Positions 34,968 to 44,247 of a DNA stretch of 64,000 nt are shown piece by piece (positions within the stretch are counted from its first letter, which is position 1; each line of letters begins with the position of its first letter). This DNA comes from Methanosarcinales archaeon Methan_01 (lineage in GTDB: Archaea > Halobacteriota > Methanosarcinia > Methanotrichales > Methanotrichaceae): NCBI GenBank assembly GCA_001602645.1, contig LUYE01000014.1:1-64000 (forward strand), in the 5' to 3' direction. Under the pieces are notes generated by a model. The model made no database searches, had not been told where the DNA came from, and worked only from the letters and a program-made list of their open reading frames with translations. Made by a program: the position numbers and the translations under genes.

Positions 34968-35924
34968 CTACCCCCGCACCCTCCCATCCACCCCGATCCC
35001 CAGCACTTCCCTCGCGCCCTTATACACGTCCTCCGCGATCAGCGCGCACCCCAGCGCCGCATCGCAGCTTGCGAGCGGCAGAACCTCCCGCCCCAGTAGA
35101 TCCGAGACCCTGCCAGCGATCCTGGAGGCGGGATCGCCCGCTAGGTACAGCGCCGGTTTCGCTGCGGCATGGTCCCGGAGGAGGACGGCCATCGCCGCGA
35201 TCTCCATGGCGGCGTAGAGGGCGAGGGCTTCGAAGGCCGCCTCCTTCTCTTCTTCTGTGCAGCCCTTGAGGGTGAGGCCTCGCTTCCGGAGGATCCCGCC
35301 CCGGGTGAAGGCCTCGTTGGCGGTCATCTCTCGAGCGTCGACTCTTCGGATCGCGGCGACGTCCAGCGGCCCATGCAGAAGGCCGGGGGCGAAGATGGGT
35401 GCGTCTATGGCGCCGGCTATGCGCCCGGCAGCGACGCCGATGGTGACGACGTTGGAGCTGGCGTCGGAGATGATGAAGTCCTTCTTGCCGTCTTTTCTGA
35501 CCTTGTAGGCGAGCCCCACCTTCTCGGGGCTGGCGCCGTGGGAGAAGACTTTCATCCGGGGATCGATTTTTGAGCGGTCGTGGATCCCGGGCAGCAGGAT
35601 CGCGGGCCATCTCGCCGCGAGGACGGCGTCGAAGACGTTCGTCCCGCCGCCGACGTGGAGGCCCGCGCCGTCCTGGCTGATGACGCCCCGGTTCTCGGCG
35701 TCCTCGATCCTGATGATCTCAGAGATCCCGTCCCCCATGGAGTAGCATAGGGCGAGAAGCTCGACCTTCTCGGCGCCGGAGTCGAGATCGAAGGCCTCTC
35801 TGATCCGATCAGCGATCTCCGAGGGGGCGAGGCTGCCGGCCTCCTTTCGCGGAATGACGTAACACCTGCCCTCGGAGTTCGCAAACCTTATCGCCCTCGT
35901 CCCGTGATCGATGCCGATAAACAT
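34968..35924 (-). CDS. Methanogenesis marker protein 12
   Basis: 318 residues of the ASKHA-like methanogenesis marker 12 family (I recall it as TIGR03281): N-terminal MFIGIDHGTRAIRFAN, central GGGTNVFDAVLAARWP, FSHGASPEKVGLAY and SDASSNVVTIGVAAGRIAGAIDA. The family is found essentially only in methanogens and its role is unknown; the actin-like ATPase fold suggests a nucleotide-dependent step. The start is placed at the ATG 1 bp after the cofD stop, where family homology begins, rather than seven codons upstream inside cofD. Probably last gene of a minus-strand operon with cofD. Confidence 0.85.
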   Translation of the reverse strand: MFIGIDHGTRAIRFANSEGRCYVIPRKEAGSLAPSEIADRIREAFDLDSGAEKVELLALCYSMGDGISEIIRIEDAENRGVISQDGAGLHVGGGTNVFDAVLAARWPAILLPGIHDRSKIDPRMKVFSHGASPEKVGLAYKVRKDGKKDFIISDASSNVVTIGVAAGRIAGAIDAPIFAPGLLHGPLDVAAIRRVDAREMTANEAFTRGGILRKRGLTLKGCTEEEKEAAFEALALYAAMEIAAMAVLLRDHAAAKPALYLAGDPASRIAGRVSDLLGREVLPLASCDAALGCALIAEDVYKGAREVLGIGVDGRVRG

Positions 35925-35925
35925 C

Positions 35926-36900
35926 TCAGACCGCCTCCGCCTCAATCCCCGGCTCCATCACTTCATCTGCGATCCTGACGATCTCCTCCGCGAGCCTCAG
36001 GCTCTCCGCCTCGTCCTTCATGGTCGTGTCCAGCCGGACGGAGGGCCCCTGATAGTCGCTTCCGGGGCTGACCACCATCAGGTCCGCGCACGCGAGGATG
36101 TCTGCGACCCCCTGGTCGGTGACGGGAAACCCCCAGGCCCGCATGAACTTCGCGGCGGGGCCGCTGACGGGCCGCCCATCGACGAGGGGGCTGATGGCGA
36201 TCACCCGGCTCCTCTTCCTCTTCCTCTTCCCCTCCCCCCTCCTGCTCCGACCTCCCAGGAGGTCCCGGACCCCTCGGAGGGCGAGGATCGGCCCGATGCT
36301 GGAGACGGGGTTGCTCGGCCCGATCAGGATCGGCTCGCCCACCTCGGCCGCCCTCTCCAGGGCGGCGAGAAATTCGAGGCTTGGGAGGGCGTCCTCGATC
36401 CCCCTGAACCGTATGCTGGTCACATCGGGCCGGCCGGACCGGCCGACCCAGAACTCCTGGAGGTGGATCTCCCCCTGGGGGGTCGATACCATGGTGGAGA
36501 CGGGGTCGTCGGTCATGGGGACTACCTTTCCAGCGACCTTCAGGGCACGGCAGAGCCTCGCCGTCGCCTCTGAGAGGGAGAGCCCCTCCCGGAGGAGCTC
36601 GGACCGGAATATATGGATGGAGCGGTCGAGGTCCCCGAGGGCGAGGAGCTCTCGGCGGCCGAGGCCCTTCAGAAAATCGTGGGCCCTAAAAGTGTCCCCC
36701 TCGATCCCCCACCACCTCCTCCGGTCGATCATCCCCGCCAGGGTGTAGACGACGGTGTCGAGGTCCGGCGAGACGAGGTTTCCCGAGATCCAGAGGTCGT
36801 CGGCGGTGTTGGCGACGACGGTCAGCTCCTGGGGGTCGAGGACCTCCTTCAGCCCGACGAGGAGCTTCGGGGTCCCCGTCCCGCCGCTGAGGACTATCAG
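35926..36900 (-). CDS. cofD: 2-phospho-L-lactate transferase CofD, CTG start
   Basis: 324 residues. Transfers the phospholactyl moiety (from an activated guanylylated precursor) to FO, making F420-0. The N terminus LIVLSGGTGTPKLLVGLKE is the family's nucleotide-binding start, then ANTADDLWISG and LVSPDLDTVVYTL. Later GGVPVTDQG-like segments and LIGPSNPVSSIGPIL follow. The only codon that yields this N terminus is CTG at 36900, 8 nt after GGGAGG; the next in-frame ATG (36732) would remove 56 conserved residues. A basic insert (RRGEGKRKRKRSR) lies near residue 235. It starts 27 nt after the ZPR1-like gene's stop, in the same frame. Confidence 0.9.
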   Translation of the reverse strand: MIVLSGGTGTPKLLVGLKEVLDPQELTVVANTADDLWISGNLVSPDLDTVVYTLAGMIDRRRWWGIEGDTFRAHDFLKGLGRRELLALGDLDRSIHIFRSELLREGLSLSEATARLCRALKVAGKVVPMTDDPVSTMVSTPQGEIHLQEFWVGRSGRPDVTSIRFRGIEDALPSLEFLAALERAAEVGEPILIGPSNPVSSIGPILALRGVRDLLGGRSRRGEGKRKRKRSRVIAISPLVDGRPVSGPAAKFMRAWGFPVTDQGVADILACADLMVVSPGSDYQGPSVRLDTTMKDEAESLRLAEEIVRIADEVMEPGIEAEAV

Positions 36901-36927
36901 TCTATCCGCCTCCCTGGGCTTCGCCGG

Positions 36928-37506
36928 TCAGGCGGCGGAGTCGAGGATGATCATCCCGGTCTTCAGGTCCTCGCACTCTTCGGTGGTGAGCCTCGTCGAG
37001 ATCGCCTTCTCGGATACGATGGCGCTATTTCCCAGGGGGTCCTCCAGGATCATGGTGAGGGGGCCGACCCCCTCCATCGCCCGGTCGATCCGCTCGATTA
37101 TCCATTCTCCCCGACAGACGTTCTCCTCCGCCCCCGCGTCCCGGGCGGACCTGGTGGCAAAGACGACGATGTCCCGGACCCTCTGGAGGACGCCCTCGAC
37201 GTTGGAGATGTAGGCCTCGGAGGCGGGGCCGGGCTCCACGTCGATCCCCAGCTCTGGAAGCCTGATCGTCCCGCTGGTGGACCTGATCACCCGGGCGTTC
37301 AGGTCGGCCACCTCCTCGATGGTGATGGCATACCTGACGGGATCGCCCTGGCTGAGGAGGATGGTGTCGCTGAGCTTGAAGCCGCAAGCCTCGCAGACCC
37401 CGGCGATGATCAGCGCCTCGCCGAAGTGGGGGATCTCCTTCGTCTCCCAGTCGAAGGCGATCTCGGCGGAGCAGATCGGACAGCTCGAGGTCGTCTTCGC
37501 CTTCAA
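36928..37506 (-). CDS. ZPR1-type zinc-finger protein
   Basis: 192 residues. The zinc-binding N-terminal part has Cys9/Cys12 and Cys38/Cys41 (CPIC and CEACGF), followed by the alpha/beta ZPR1 domain (GDPVRYAITIEEVADLNARVIRS, TIRLPELGIDVEPGPA). Archaeal ZPR1-related proteins are single-domain and of uncertain role; eukaryotic ZPR1 acts with eEF1A. Its start overlaps the SepF gene by 4 bp and its stop is 27 nt before the cofD CTG, so these genes form one transcript. Confidence 0.87.
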   Translation of the reverse strand: MKAKTTSSCPICSAEIAFDWETKEIPHFGEALIIAGVCEACGFKLSDTILLSQGDPVRYAITIEEVADLNARVIRSTSGTIRLPELGIDVEPGPASEAYISNVEGVLQRVRDIVVFATRSARDAGAEENVCRGEWIIERIDRAMEGVGPLTMILEDPLGNSAIVSEKAISTRLTTEECEDLKTGMIILDSAA

Positions 37507-37865
37507 TCCTCCCCCCCCAGGACTTCCTCCCGATCTATCCTCATCCTCTGGGGGACGACTATCACCAGGTTGTCGCCGAGGCCTGCTATGTCGCCCCTCA
37601 GATCCTCGACGGAGGCCTTCAACTCCCCGATCGCCTCGTCGAGGAGGTCCTTCTCCCTCCTCATGGGAGATATGTCCACCAGGACGAGGTTGCCCCTCTC
37701 TATCTCCGTCTTTATCTCGGAGAGAACTTCGAGGTCGTTCAGCTCCGCCATCTTCACCAGGATCTCCGAGGGGCTCCCCGCGGAGATCTCCTCGAACTGC
37801 CCCAGGTCTATGTTCACGTAATCGTCATCCCCAGACCTGCCCATCAACTTGTCCAAGATGCCCAT
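37503..37865 (-). CDS. sepF: SepF-like cell division protein
   Basis: 120 residues. An N-terminal amphipathic segment (MGILDKLMG) suited to membrane binding is followed by the SepF beta-alpha core (EILVKMAELNDLEVLSEIKTEIERGNLVLVDISPM and the DLRGDIAGLGDNLVIVVPQ end). Archaeal SepF tethers FtsZ to the membrane. The length fits archaeal members. Start ATG; overlaps the ZPR1-type gene by 4 bp. No ftsZ is in the window. Confidence 0.87.
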   Translation of the reverse strand: MGILDKLMGRSGDDDYVNIDLGQFEEISAGSPSEILVKMAELNDLEVLSEIKTEIERGNLVLVDISPMRREKDLLDEAIGELKASVEDLRGDIAGLGDNLVIVVPQRMRIDREEVLGGED

Positions 37866-37964
37866 ATCTCGCCCTCTAGCAGGAGGTATCCTGACCTTTC
37901 GAGTCTATTTCAACTCCATCTCAACTCTATAATGCCAGTCTCGGTATATCCGACATATCCAGTC

Positions 37965-38150
37965 TCAGGCCTCTACCTTCATCAGCCCAAACCCGGCGAG
38001 GCCCATCAGGATCATGAAGGCCAGGACCGCGAGGACGAACCCGGCGGGGCGGAGGGGCTCGGGAGCCTCTGTCTGAACCAGGATCAATAGGACTATCATC
38101 AGAAAGACGAGTCCGGTGCTGGCGCATATCTCAAGGGTCTTCTTATTCAT
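37965..38150 (-). CDS. Small two-helix membrane protein
   Basis: 61 residues with two hydrophobic helices (about 12-26 and 34-57) separated by a short EAPEPLRP loop. GAGGGGCGGT precedes the ATG. Its start overlaps the end of cofG by 8 bp. No family assigned. Between sepF and cofG on one strand, so probably co-transcribed. Confidence 0.65.
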   Translation of the reverse strand: MNKKTLEICASTGLVFLMIVLLILVQTEAPEPLRPAGFVLAVLAFMILMGLAGFGLMKVEA

Positions 38151-39183
38151 ACCGCCCCTCCTCTGCTCTGCTCTGAGATATCATTTGCGATTCCGACCTT
38201 TCTATGATAGGCCACCTCCGGAGGCCGTCGGGCCCCGCCAGCCTCTCGACGAGGGACCAAGTCTTTCTTCCATGCCATCGGAGGCGGATGTAACGCGGGT
38301 ATATCGGCAGCCTCTCCTTAAGCTCAAAGCCAGATAGCCGGTTTTTCAGCTCCATCAGGGTCGGCCACCACCTCTCGGGGTTGATCCAGTCCGGGGTCAC
38401 GGGACTGATCCCTCCCAGGTCGTCGGCTCCCGCCTCCGCCAGGGGAAGGGTATCTGCCAGGTTTGGGGGGACCTGGACGGCGACCTCGGGCGGCAGGATC
38501 GACCTCGCCATCCTCACCGTCTCCGCCAGGATCTCCGGGGCCGGCGGTGGGGCACCGGACATCGGCGTACCCGGCTTGGGGTCGAAGGGCTGGACGATCA
38601 CCTCCTGGATGTGACCGTGCTCCACGTGGACCCTTCTTATGGCATCGATCGATCGGACCCGGTCCGCCTCCGTCTCGCCGATCCCCACCAGGATCCCGGT
38701 GGTGAAGGGGATCTTCAGCTCTCCAGCCGCCGCCATCGCCAGGAGCCTCAGATCAGGCCTCTTTCCCGGGGAGGATCGGTGGGCCTCCACCTCCGCCGTC
38801 GTCTCGAGCATCATCCCCATGCTGGCGTTGTAGGGGGCGAGCCGCTCCATCTCCTCCTTCGAGAGGAGGCCGGCGTTGGTGTGGGGGAGGAGGTCCCTCT
38901 CCAGGGCCAGCTCCGATAGCTCGATCAGGTAATCTATGAGGTCGTCCCTTCCCGTCCCTCTCAGGAGGTCGGCGAAGCCGGAGACCTCCCAGGGAGCCTC
39001 GCCGAGGGAGAAGAGGGCCTCAGAGGAGCCCGCCGAGGCCCCCCGGTCGAGGAGGTCGATCGCCCCCCGGCGGCCGATGATCCTGCCAGGGTCCCGCCGG
39101 AAGCCGCAGTATCCGCACCGGTTCCTGCAGGCGTCGGTGACAGGTATGAAGACGTTCCGGGAGTAGGTGAGAACCCTTCTCAT
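38143..39183 (-). CDS. cofG: 7,8-didemethyl-8-hydroxy-5-deazariboflavin synthase subunit CofG
   Basis: 346 residues. Radical SAM enzyme that with CofH builds the F420 chromophore FO. The cluster motif is Cys19, Cys23, Cys26 (CRNRCGYC). Further family stretches: [49 protein letters not shown] and [31 protein letters not shown]. The C-terminal 40 residues after RYIRLRW are less conserved. No cofH is visible in the window. Operon with UPF0179 and egsA upstream is likely. Confidence 0.93.
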   Translation of the reverse strand: MRRVLTYSRNVFIPVTDACRNRCGYCGFRRDPGRIIGRRGAIDLLDRGASAGSSEALFSLGEAPWEVSGFADLLRGTGRDDLIDYLIELSELALERDLLPHTNAGLLSKEEMERLAPYNASMGMMLETTAEVEAHRSSPGKRPDLRLLAMAAAGELKIPFTTGILVGIGETEADRVRSIDAIRRVHVEHGHIQEVIVQPFDPKPGTPMSGAPPPAPEILAETVRMARSILPPEVAVQVPPNLADTLPLAEAGADDLGGISPVTPDWINPERWWPTLMELKNRLSGFELKERLPIYPRYIRLRWHGRKTWSLVERLAGPDGLRRWPIIERSESQMISQSRAEEGRYE

Positions 39184-39229
39184 GAAGGCTATCCGAAATG
39201 AAAATAGGAAGATGGAGTGCGAGGGGATC

Positions 39230-39679
39230 TCAGCGCCTCAGCTCCACCAGCTTCAGCTTGTTTCCTATCTCGCACTCTTCGGGGGCCTCGCCGACGAGGT
39301 CGACGATGGTGCACCGGTCCCCCTCCTTCAGGCCGACGGGGTGGCAGAGCTCGTACATGGTGCACTCATACCTCTCGCACTTGGGCGGTTCGAGGACGGT
39401 CTTCGACCCGGCGAAGGCCTTCCTCGCGTCGATGGCGGCGATGATGGGGCTCTCGGTCACCTCCACCGCCCGGACCCCCGCTTCGTGGATGGGACATTCG
39501 TGGATCAGCTCTCCGCGGATCCCCAGGATCCTGTACCTCCTCCCCGACTCGAGGTTGGTGCAGGTGTTCCTCAGCTTGCAGGTCTCGCATTCCGGAGAGG
39601 GGGCGTTGAAGATGAACTCCATCCCTATCGTCGCGAGCTTAGTTCCTATCAGGGTGATCTGTGTTGCTGCTTCGGACAT
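39230..39679 (-). CDS. UPF0179 family protein
   Basis: 149 residues with a characteristic set of about nine cysteines ([31 protein letters not shown]) that probably bind metal. UPF0179 is an archaeal family of unknown function. Its start follows egsA by 22 nt. Confidence 0.87.
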   Translation of the reverse strand: MSEAATQITLIGTKLATIGMEFIFNAPSPECETCKLRNTCTNLESGRRYRILGIRGELIHECPIHEAGVRAVEVTESPIIAAIDARKAFAGSKTVLEPPKCERYECTMYELCHPVGLKEGDRCTIVDLVGEAPEECEIGNKLKLVELRR

Positions 39680-39701
39680 GGTATTCGCCTCAATATGATA
39701 A

Positions 39702-40751
39702 TTATATTATTTTTGTCTTTTTGGCTGCCGCGGCTGCGGCCTCTCGGGTGAGCCCCGAGCCGAGGATGGTGTAACGCTCGGGCCGGATGGTGTGGGCGGA
39801 GGTTAGGGCCTCGATCACCGCCTCCTCCCCGAGGCCGATCTCGGCGGCCGAGGTCGGCGCCCCCACCTTCTCCAGGGCATCCCGGATCATCTTCCAGTCG
39901 CCGCCGTGGAGGTACATCGCAACTATGGTCCCAAGGCCGCAGAGCTCGCCGTGGAGGGCCCGTCCCGGCTCGATCCTGTTTATGGCGTGGGCGAACTTGT
40001 GCTCAGAGCCGCTGGCGGGGCGCGATGATCCTGCGATGGACATGGCGACGCCGCTGGATATGAGGGCCTTGACGACGATCCTCGCCGACTCCTCGAGCCC
40101 CGGCTTCAACTCCGAGGAGGTCTCGACGATCATCCTCGCCGTCATCTCCGAGAGGGCGGAGGCGTACTCGCTGTACTCCTCCCCCCGGAGGCGGTGGGCG
40201 AGCTTCCAGTCCCTGACGGCGGTGATGTTCGAGATTATGTCCCCGCATCCGGCGGCGAGGAGCCTCTTAGGCGCCTGGGAGATGATGGAGGTGTCGGCCA
40301 CTATCCCGAAGGGGGCTTGGGCCGAGACGGAGGTCGTCTCGCCGTCGATGGTGAGGGAGGCCTGGGCGGAGCAGATCCCGTCGTGGGAGGCGGCGGTGGG
40401 GATGGAGACGAAGTGGACGCCAGCCCTGACGGAGGCGAGCTTGGCGATGTCTATCGACCTCCCTCCGCCGACCCCAATGAGAAAGCCCGCCCTCATATCC
40501 GCCGCCAGCCGTTCGGCCCGCTCGACCTCTTCGAGTTTTGAATATTTTGTGATCATGAGGTCTGTTTCAAAGCCGCCTTCTTCCAACCGCCGAGAGATCT
40601 CTCCGCCGACGAGCTCGCAGGTTCTGGGGCCCGTGACGATGAGGGCTCCGCCCGCGAGTTTGAGGTCTCTGCAGACTTCAGCCACCTCTCCAGCGACGCC
40701 GCTGCCGACCACCACCAGCCGAGGAAGCTCCATCCATTTGGATCTGCTCAA
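39702..40751 (-). CDS. egsA: Glycerol-1-phosphate dehydrogenase [NAD(P)+]
   Basis: About 349 residues. Reduces dihydroxyacetone phosphate to sn-glycerol-1-phosphate, the backbone of archaeal lipids. NAD(P) binding [41 protein letters not shown], and metal-site stretches [30 protein letters not shown]. The preferred start is TTG at 40751 giving [11 protein letters not shown], preceded by AGGTGAG, with a TATA-like GTTTATATTC at 40789-40798; a GTG at 40760 is the alternative. First gene of the minus-strand string. Confidence 0.93.
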   Translation of the reverse strand: MSRSKWMELPRLVVVGSGVAGEVAEVCRDLKLAGGALIVTGPRTCELVGGEISRRLEEGGFETDLMITKYSKLEEVERAERLAADMRAGFLIGVGGGRSIDIAKLASVRAGVHFVSIPTAASHDGICSAQASLTIDGETTSVSAQAPFGIVADTSIISQAPKRLLAAGCGDIISNITAVRDWKLAHRLRGEEYSEYASALSEMTARMIVETSSELKPGLEESARIVVKALISSGVAMSIAGSSRPASGSEHKFAHAINRIEPGRALHGELCGLGTIVAMYLHGGDWKMIRDALEKVGAPTSAAEIGLGEEAVIEALTSAHTIRPERYTILGSGLTREAAAAAAKKTKII

Positions 40752-40788
40752 CGGTCTCACCTAGCTGAGATAAAATTCGTACCTCTAC

Positions 40789-40798
40789 GAATATAAAC
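40789..40798 (-). promoter_or_regulatory. TATA box for egsA
   Basis: On the minus strand TTTATATTCG, about 40 nt upstream of the TTG start, in an otherwise GC-rich gap. It implies a leader of about 15 nt carrying the AGGTGA ribosome binding site. Confidence 0.5.
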
Positions 40799-40923
40799 GC
40801 TCGCAAAAGCGCCCCATCATCCACTGGGGATCGGTCCGACGAAATTTGAAAGGAGTTATGGGAACTGACGGGATGATGAGGAGATGGACCTGGACCAGGT
40901 TGCGACTTAGGAAAAATTTTTCT

Positions 40924-41682
40924 TCAATCCTTCCGGAGGCTCTTCAGAACGGAGAGGACCTGCTCCCGGTACCTGTTCACCTCGGCGCTGGTCCTGACCC
41001 GGGGCCGAGGGATCTCGACGTCGATGATCTCGCTGATCTGGCCGGGGCGGGCAGACATGATCATCACCCTGTCGGCGAGGTAGATCGCCTCGTCGACGCT
41101 GTGGGTGACGAAGATGACCGTCTTCTGCTGCTCCTGCCAGATCCGGAGGAGCTCCGATTGCATGACGTTCCGGGTCTGGGCGTCGAGGGCGCCGAAGGGC
41201 TCGTCCATGAAGAGGGCTTTGGGGTTGTTGACGAGGGCCCGGACGATGGCGACCCTCTGCTTCATCCCCCCCGAGAGCTCGTGGGGGTAGCTGTTCTCAA
41301 ACCCCTCCAGGCCGACGGTCTTGAGGTACTGGCGGGCCTTCTCGTGCCGCTCCGCCTTCGGGACTCCTTTAAGCTCCAGACCGAAGGCGACGTTGTCGAG
41401 GATCGTCCTCCACGGAAAGAGGGAGTACTCCTGAAATACCATCCCCCGCTGGGGCCCCGGCCCCTCGATGGGGACGCCATCCAGCAAAACGGAGCCGCTC
41501 GTCGGCCTCTCGAGGCCGGCCATGATCCGGAGAAGGGTCGTCTTTCCGCATCCGGAGGGGCCGAGGAGGCAGATGAACTCCTTGTCGTCGACGGAGAGGT
41601 TGACGTCGCGGAGGGCCTCGAAGGTCTTCCCCTTCACCGAGAAGCTCTTCGAGAGGCCCTTGATCTCCAGGAGGGCGGTCAT
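40924..41682 (-). CDS. ABC transporter ATPase, nitrate/sulfonate/taurine type
   Basis: 252 residues. Walker A GPSGCGKTT (41-49), Q-loop Gln84, signature LSGGMKQR (136-143), Walker B ALFMDEP and switch His194. The order and FPWRTILDNVAF segment are typical of the SsuB/TauB/NrtD group. No permease or binding protein is adjacent, so its partners must be elsewhere. The start is ATG 41682, about 29 nt after a TATA box (41707-41720), which suggests a leaderless transcript; no ribosome binding site is seen. A longer frame upstream has no such support. Confidence 0.87.
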   Translation of the reverse strand: MTALLEIKGLSKSFSVKGKTFEALRDVNLSVDDKEFICLLGPSGCGKTTLLRIMAGLERPTSGSVLLDGVPIEGPGPQRGMVFQEYSLFPWRTILDNVAFGLELKGVPKAERHEKARQYLKTVGLEGFENSYPHELSGGMKQRVAIVRALVNNPKALFMDEPFGALDAQTRNVMQSELLRIWQEQQKTVIFVTHSVDEAIYLADRVMIMSARPGQISEIIDVEIPRPRVRTSAEVNRYREQVLSVLKSLRKD

Positions 41683-41706
41683 AGTGGCGGGGAGTAGGTC
41701 GGCGGA

Positions 41707-41720
41707 GGTATAAGGCTTTT
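41707..41720 (-). promoter_or_regulatory. TATA box for the ABC ATPase gene
   Basis: AAAAGCCTTATACC on the minus strand, centred about 30 nt upstream of the ATG, a spacing that places transcription initiation at or next to the start codon. Confidence 0.55.
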
Positions 41721-41832
41721 CTGTCGGTTGCCGGTCCCGTCCACCAGCGGCCTCCGTCGACGATGGCGCGGGCGGTCTTCTAGGCCTTTGCTGCCTGACT
41801 CCTATCAGCCCCATCGCCAATCATCGCTCACC

Positions 41833-42627
41833 TCACCCCTGGACCTCCCCGTCGATCCCCAGAATGACGCTCCTCAAAGGCACCTCCCTTCCCGCCCTCC
41901 TCATAGCCTGCCGGACGAAGGCCTCCAGGTTTGAGCAGCAGGGGACCTCCATCTCCAAAACGGTGATATCCTCCACATTGTGGGCGGCGAGGATCGCGGC
42001 GAGCCGCTCGACGAAGCTCTCCCTCTCGTCGAGCTTCGGGCAGCCGATGAGGGTCGTCCTCCCTCTGATAAAATCCTGGTGAATCCGAGGCGAGGCGAAG
42101 GCGGTGCAGTCTCCTGCAATTAGAAGGCGCGCGCCGTCGAACGAAGGCGAGTCGACGTGAGCGAGGCGCATCTGGACCGGCCAGTTGGAGAGCTCCGGCT
42201 GGATGGCGGCGGCCGCCGGCTCCGAAGCCGGGGCGCGGTTCTGCCTTCCTGCAAGCTTCGAGGAGCCGAGCCTTCCCGCCCCCTTCCCCCTCAGGGCCAT
42301 CGGGCAGCTGCCCTCCCCTTCGCCCGGGCCGCCCTCATCCTCGCAGCCCATCGATTGTCCCGGTGATCGAGCTCGGTGGGCCGATTCGACCGCCGCCTTC
42401 GCCGCCAGCTCATCGAACTCCTCCGCCTCCCGCTCCTCCATCGAGAGGGCGCCCGTCGGGCAGTTGCCGATGCAGGCGCCGAGGCCGTCGCAGAGGCTCT
42501 CCCGGACGACCTTCGCCTTTCCGCCGATGATCTCGATGGCGTTCTCGGGACAGGCGAGGACGCAGTTTCCGCACCCGTCGCAGAGGGCCTCGTCGATCTT
42601 TATGATCTTCCTTATGACCACCTTCAT
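41833..42627 (-). CDS. 4Fe-4S ferredoxin-like protein with extra C-terminal domain
   Basis: 264 residues. One complete 4Fe-4S motif (Cys16, Cys19, Cys22, Cys26). The second motif reads CDGLGACIGNCP with Leu49 where the second Cys is expected, so it may bind a 3Fe cluster or one with another ligand. A linker of about 90 residues rich in Gly/Ala/Glu follows, then an alpha/beta domain (LLIAGDCTAFASPRIHQDFIRGRTTLIGCPKLDE, VLEMEVPCCSNLEAFVRQAM). CDGLGACIGxCP is a recurring variant in this protein type. Probably an electron-transfer component of an unidentified reaction. ATG start. Confidence 0.8.
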   Translation of the reverse strand: MKVVIRKIIKIDEALCDGCGNCVLACPENAIEIIGGKAKVVRESLCDGLGACIGNCPTGALSMEEREAEEFDELAAKAAVESAHRARSPGQSMGCEDEGGPGEGEGSCPMALRGKGAGRLGSSKLAGRQNRAPASEPAAAAIQPELSNWPVQMRLAHVDSPSFDGARLLIAGDCTAFASPRIHQDFIRGRTTLIGCPKLDERESFVERLAAILAAHNVEDITVLEMEVPCCSNLEAFVRQAMRRAGREVPLRSVILGIDGEVQG

Positions 42628-42743
42628 CCACCCCTAGCCGACGCCAGTATTCGGCTCACCAGATCCATCTCCACAAGTATATACGTCGACGACTCAAATA
42701 AGCTTCGAAGAAGATTTCGATAGCTTTCGTGGAGGATAAAAAG

Positions 42744-43082
42744 ATGAAGATAGTCGAGGTGGAGAGGGCCGAGAGGGCGCCAAACCCCCACGGGGTCGAT
42801 GCGAGGATGATCAGCGATACGGAATCAGCCCAGGTGGTCCACATCACCCTCGCGCCCGGCGAATCCCTCAAGAAGCACGTCACCCCCGTCGACGTCGTCT
42901 TCTACGTCCTGGAGGGGAGGGGCATCGTCGAGATCGGGGACGAGAAGAGGGAGGTCATTGCCGACTCCCTGGTGGAGAGCCCGGCGAAGATCCCCCACCG
43001 CTGGACTAACGCGGGCGATGGAAGGCTCCGGGTCCTCGTCGTCAAGACCCCGAGGTCGACGGAGCCGACCCGGATCCTGTGA
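42744..43082 (+). CDS. Cupin-domain protein
   Basis: 112 residues. A single cupin barrel: first motif region KKHVTPVDVVFYVLEGRGIVEIGDE, second LVESPAKIPHRWTNAGDGRLRVLVVKTPR, with His46-like and His83-like metal ligand positions in the usual places. Metal-binding small cupins act as enzymes or sensors; substrate unknown. The start is ATG 42744 after GGAGG; an in-frame GTG at 42729 is weaker. Followed by a G/C-rich stem and T5 (about 43105-43125), a terminator. Confidence 0.82.
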   Translation: MKIVEVERAERAPNPHGVDARMISDTESAQVVHITLAPGESLKKHVTPVDVVFYVLEGRGIVEIGDEKREVIADSLVESPAKIPHRWTNAGDGRLRVLVVKTPRSTEPTRIL

Positions 43083-43174
43083 GGGTGGTCCTGGGGCCCC
43101 GGCGATCCGGCCCCCGAGAGCCTTTTTAACCCACAGGCCGACCTGACGGACCGACGAGGTCGTAAGATTCGGAT

Positions 43175-44086
43175 CTACGACTTATCTGCCTTATCGGACT
43201 TTTCAAACTCCTGCTGGACGTCGCAGCCGAGCTTTCCGATGGCGTCGGACCTGCACTGTCGGCAGTGCCTCATCTGCTTCATCACCTTGGCGAGCTCGTC
43301 CTGGACCGCCCTCTTCTCAGCCGGGGTCGGAGGCGACAGGTGGGAGAACCGATACTGAGGTATCAGGGGCATCACGTTCTGGATGTATACCCCGAGCGTC
43401 TTGATCCTCTTTGTGATATCCATGATGTGGCCGTCGTTGATCGTCGGTATCAGGACGGTGTTCACCTTGACGATCATCTTCCTTTTCACCGCCTCCTCCA
43501 GGCCCCTCAGCTGGTGGTCGAGGAGGAGCTCGGCCGCCTCCAGGCCTGTGTACTTCTTGCCGGCGTAGATGACGTGCTCGTAGATCTCCTTTCCGATATT
43601 GGGGTCGACGGCGTTGAGGGTGACGGTGACGTTGCTGACCCCCAGGCTGTCGAGCCGGTCGATCTCGTCGGGGAGGAGGAGGCCGTTGGTGCTGACGCAT
43701 AAGATGAGCTTCGTATACTTCTCCCCCACCAGTCTGAAGGTCTCGAAGGTCGCCTCGTTATAGAGGGGTTCGCCGGGGCCCGCCACCGCCACCACCTTGA
43801 TGTAGTGGAGCTTCTCCATCACCTCGTCGACCCGCTGGAGCGCCTCCTCCGGCGTAAGAACCTGGCTAGTCACCCCGGGCCTCGTCTCGTTGACGCAGTC
43901 GAAGTCCCGGATGCAGTAGTTGCACTGGATGTTGCATCGAGGGGCGACGGCGAGGTGCATCCTGCCGAACCGGTGGCAGGCCTTCTCGCTGAAGCAGGGA
44001 TGCTCCTGGATCCTCCTCAGCTGCTCTGGGTCCCAGGGAACCTCCTGGTCGCCGACCTTGGCGGTGGGATAGGCATTCTCGCTCAT
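43175..44086 (-). CDS. nifB: Radical SAM protein NifB-like
   Basis: 303 residues. The family-typical start HPCFSEKACHRFGRMHLAVAPRCNIQCNYC carries the radical SAM motif Cys51, Cys55, Cys58. GPGEPLYNEATFETF and VKVNTVLIPTINDGHI follow. The C-terminal CRQCRSDAIGKLG motif is typical of NifB. It lacks the NifX-like extra domain of many bacterial NifB. NifB makes the NifB cofactor for nitrogenase; single copies occur in methanogens. No nifH, nifD or nifK is seen here, so nitrogen fixation cannot be inferred. The start ATG 44086 gives the conserved N terminus; an earlier frame adds low-complexity sequence. Confidence 0.88.
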   Translation of the reverse strand: MSENAYPTAKVGDQEVPWDPEQLRRIQEHPCFSEKACHRFGRMHLAVAPRCNIQCNYCIRDFDCVNETRPGVTSQVLTPEEALQRVDEVMEKLHYIKVVAVAGPGEPLYNEATFETFRLVGEKYTKLILCVSTNGLLLPDEIDRLDSLGVSNVTVTLNAVDPNIGKEIYEHVIYAGKKYTGLEAAELLLDHQLRGLEEAVKRKMIVKVNTVLIPTINDGHIMDITKRIKTLGVYIQNVMPLIPQYRFSHLSPPTPAEKRAVQDELAKVMKQMRHCRQCRSDAIGKLGCDVQQEFEKSDKADKS

Positions 44087-44247
44087 GATCACGAACTCCA
44101 AAGATCCTTTCGGCCCTTCTTCTCTAAAAGGGTATCTGAAGGACTGAAAGGGCGTCTGACCCCCATGAGGCGGAGGCCCCTCGCGCCTCGACGGATCCCC
44201 CGGATGGGCCAAAAATCTTATCCCGCTGGGGTGCGTCGGGTATCCCC

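Noticed and set aside
36613-37821. 402-residue plus-strand open frame across cofD/ZPR1/sepF
   Set aside because: It runs antisense to three genes with diagnostic motifs and has no family resemblance of its own.
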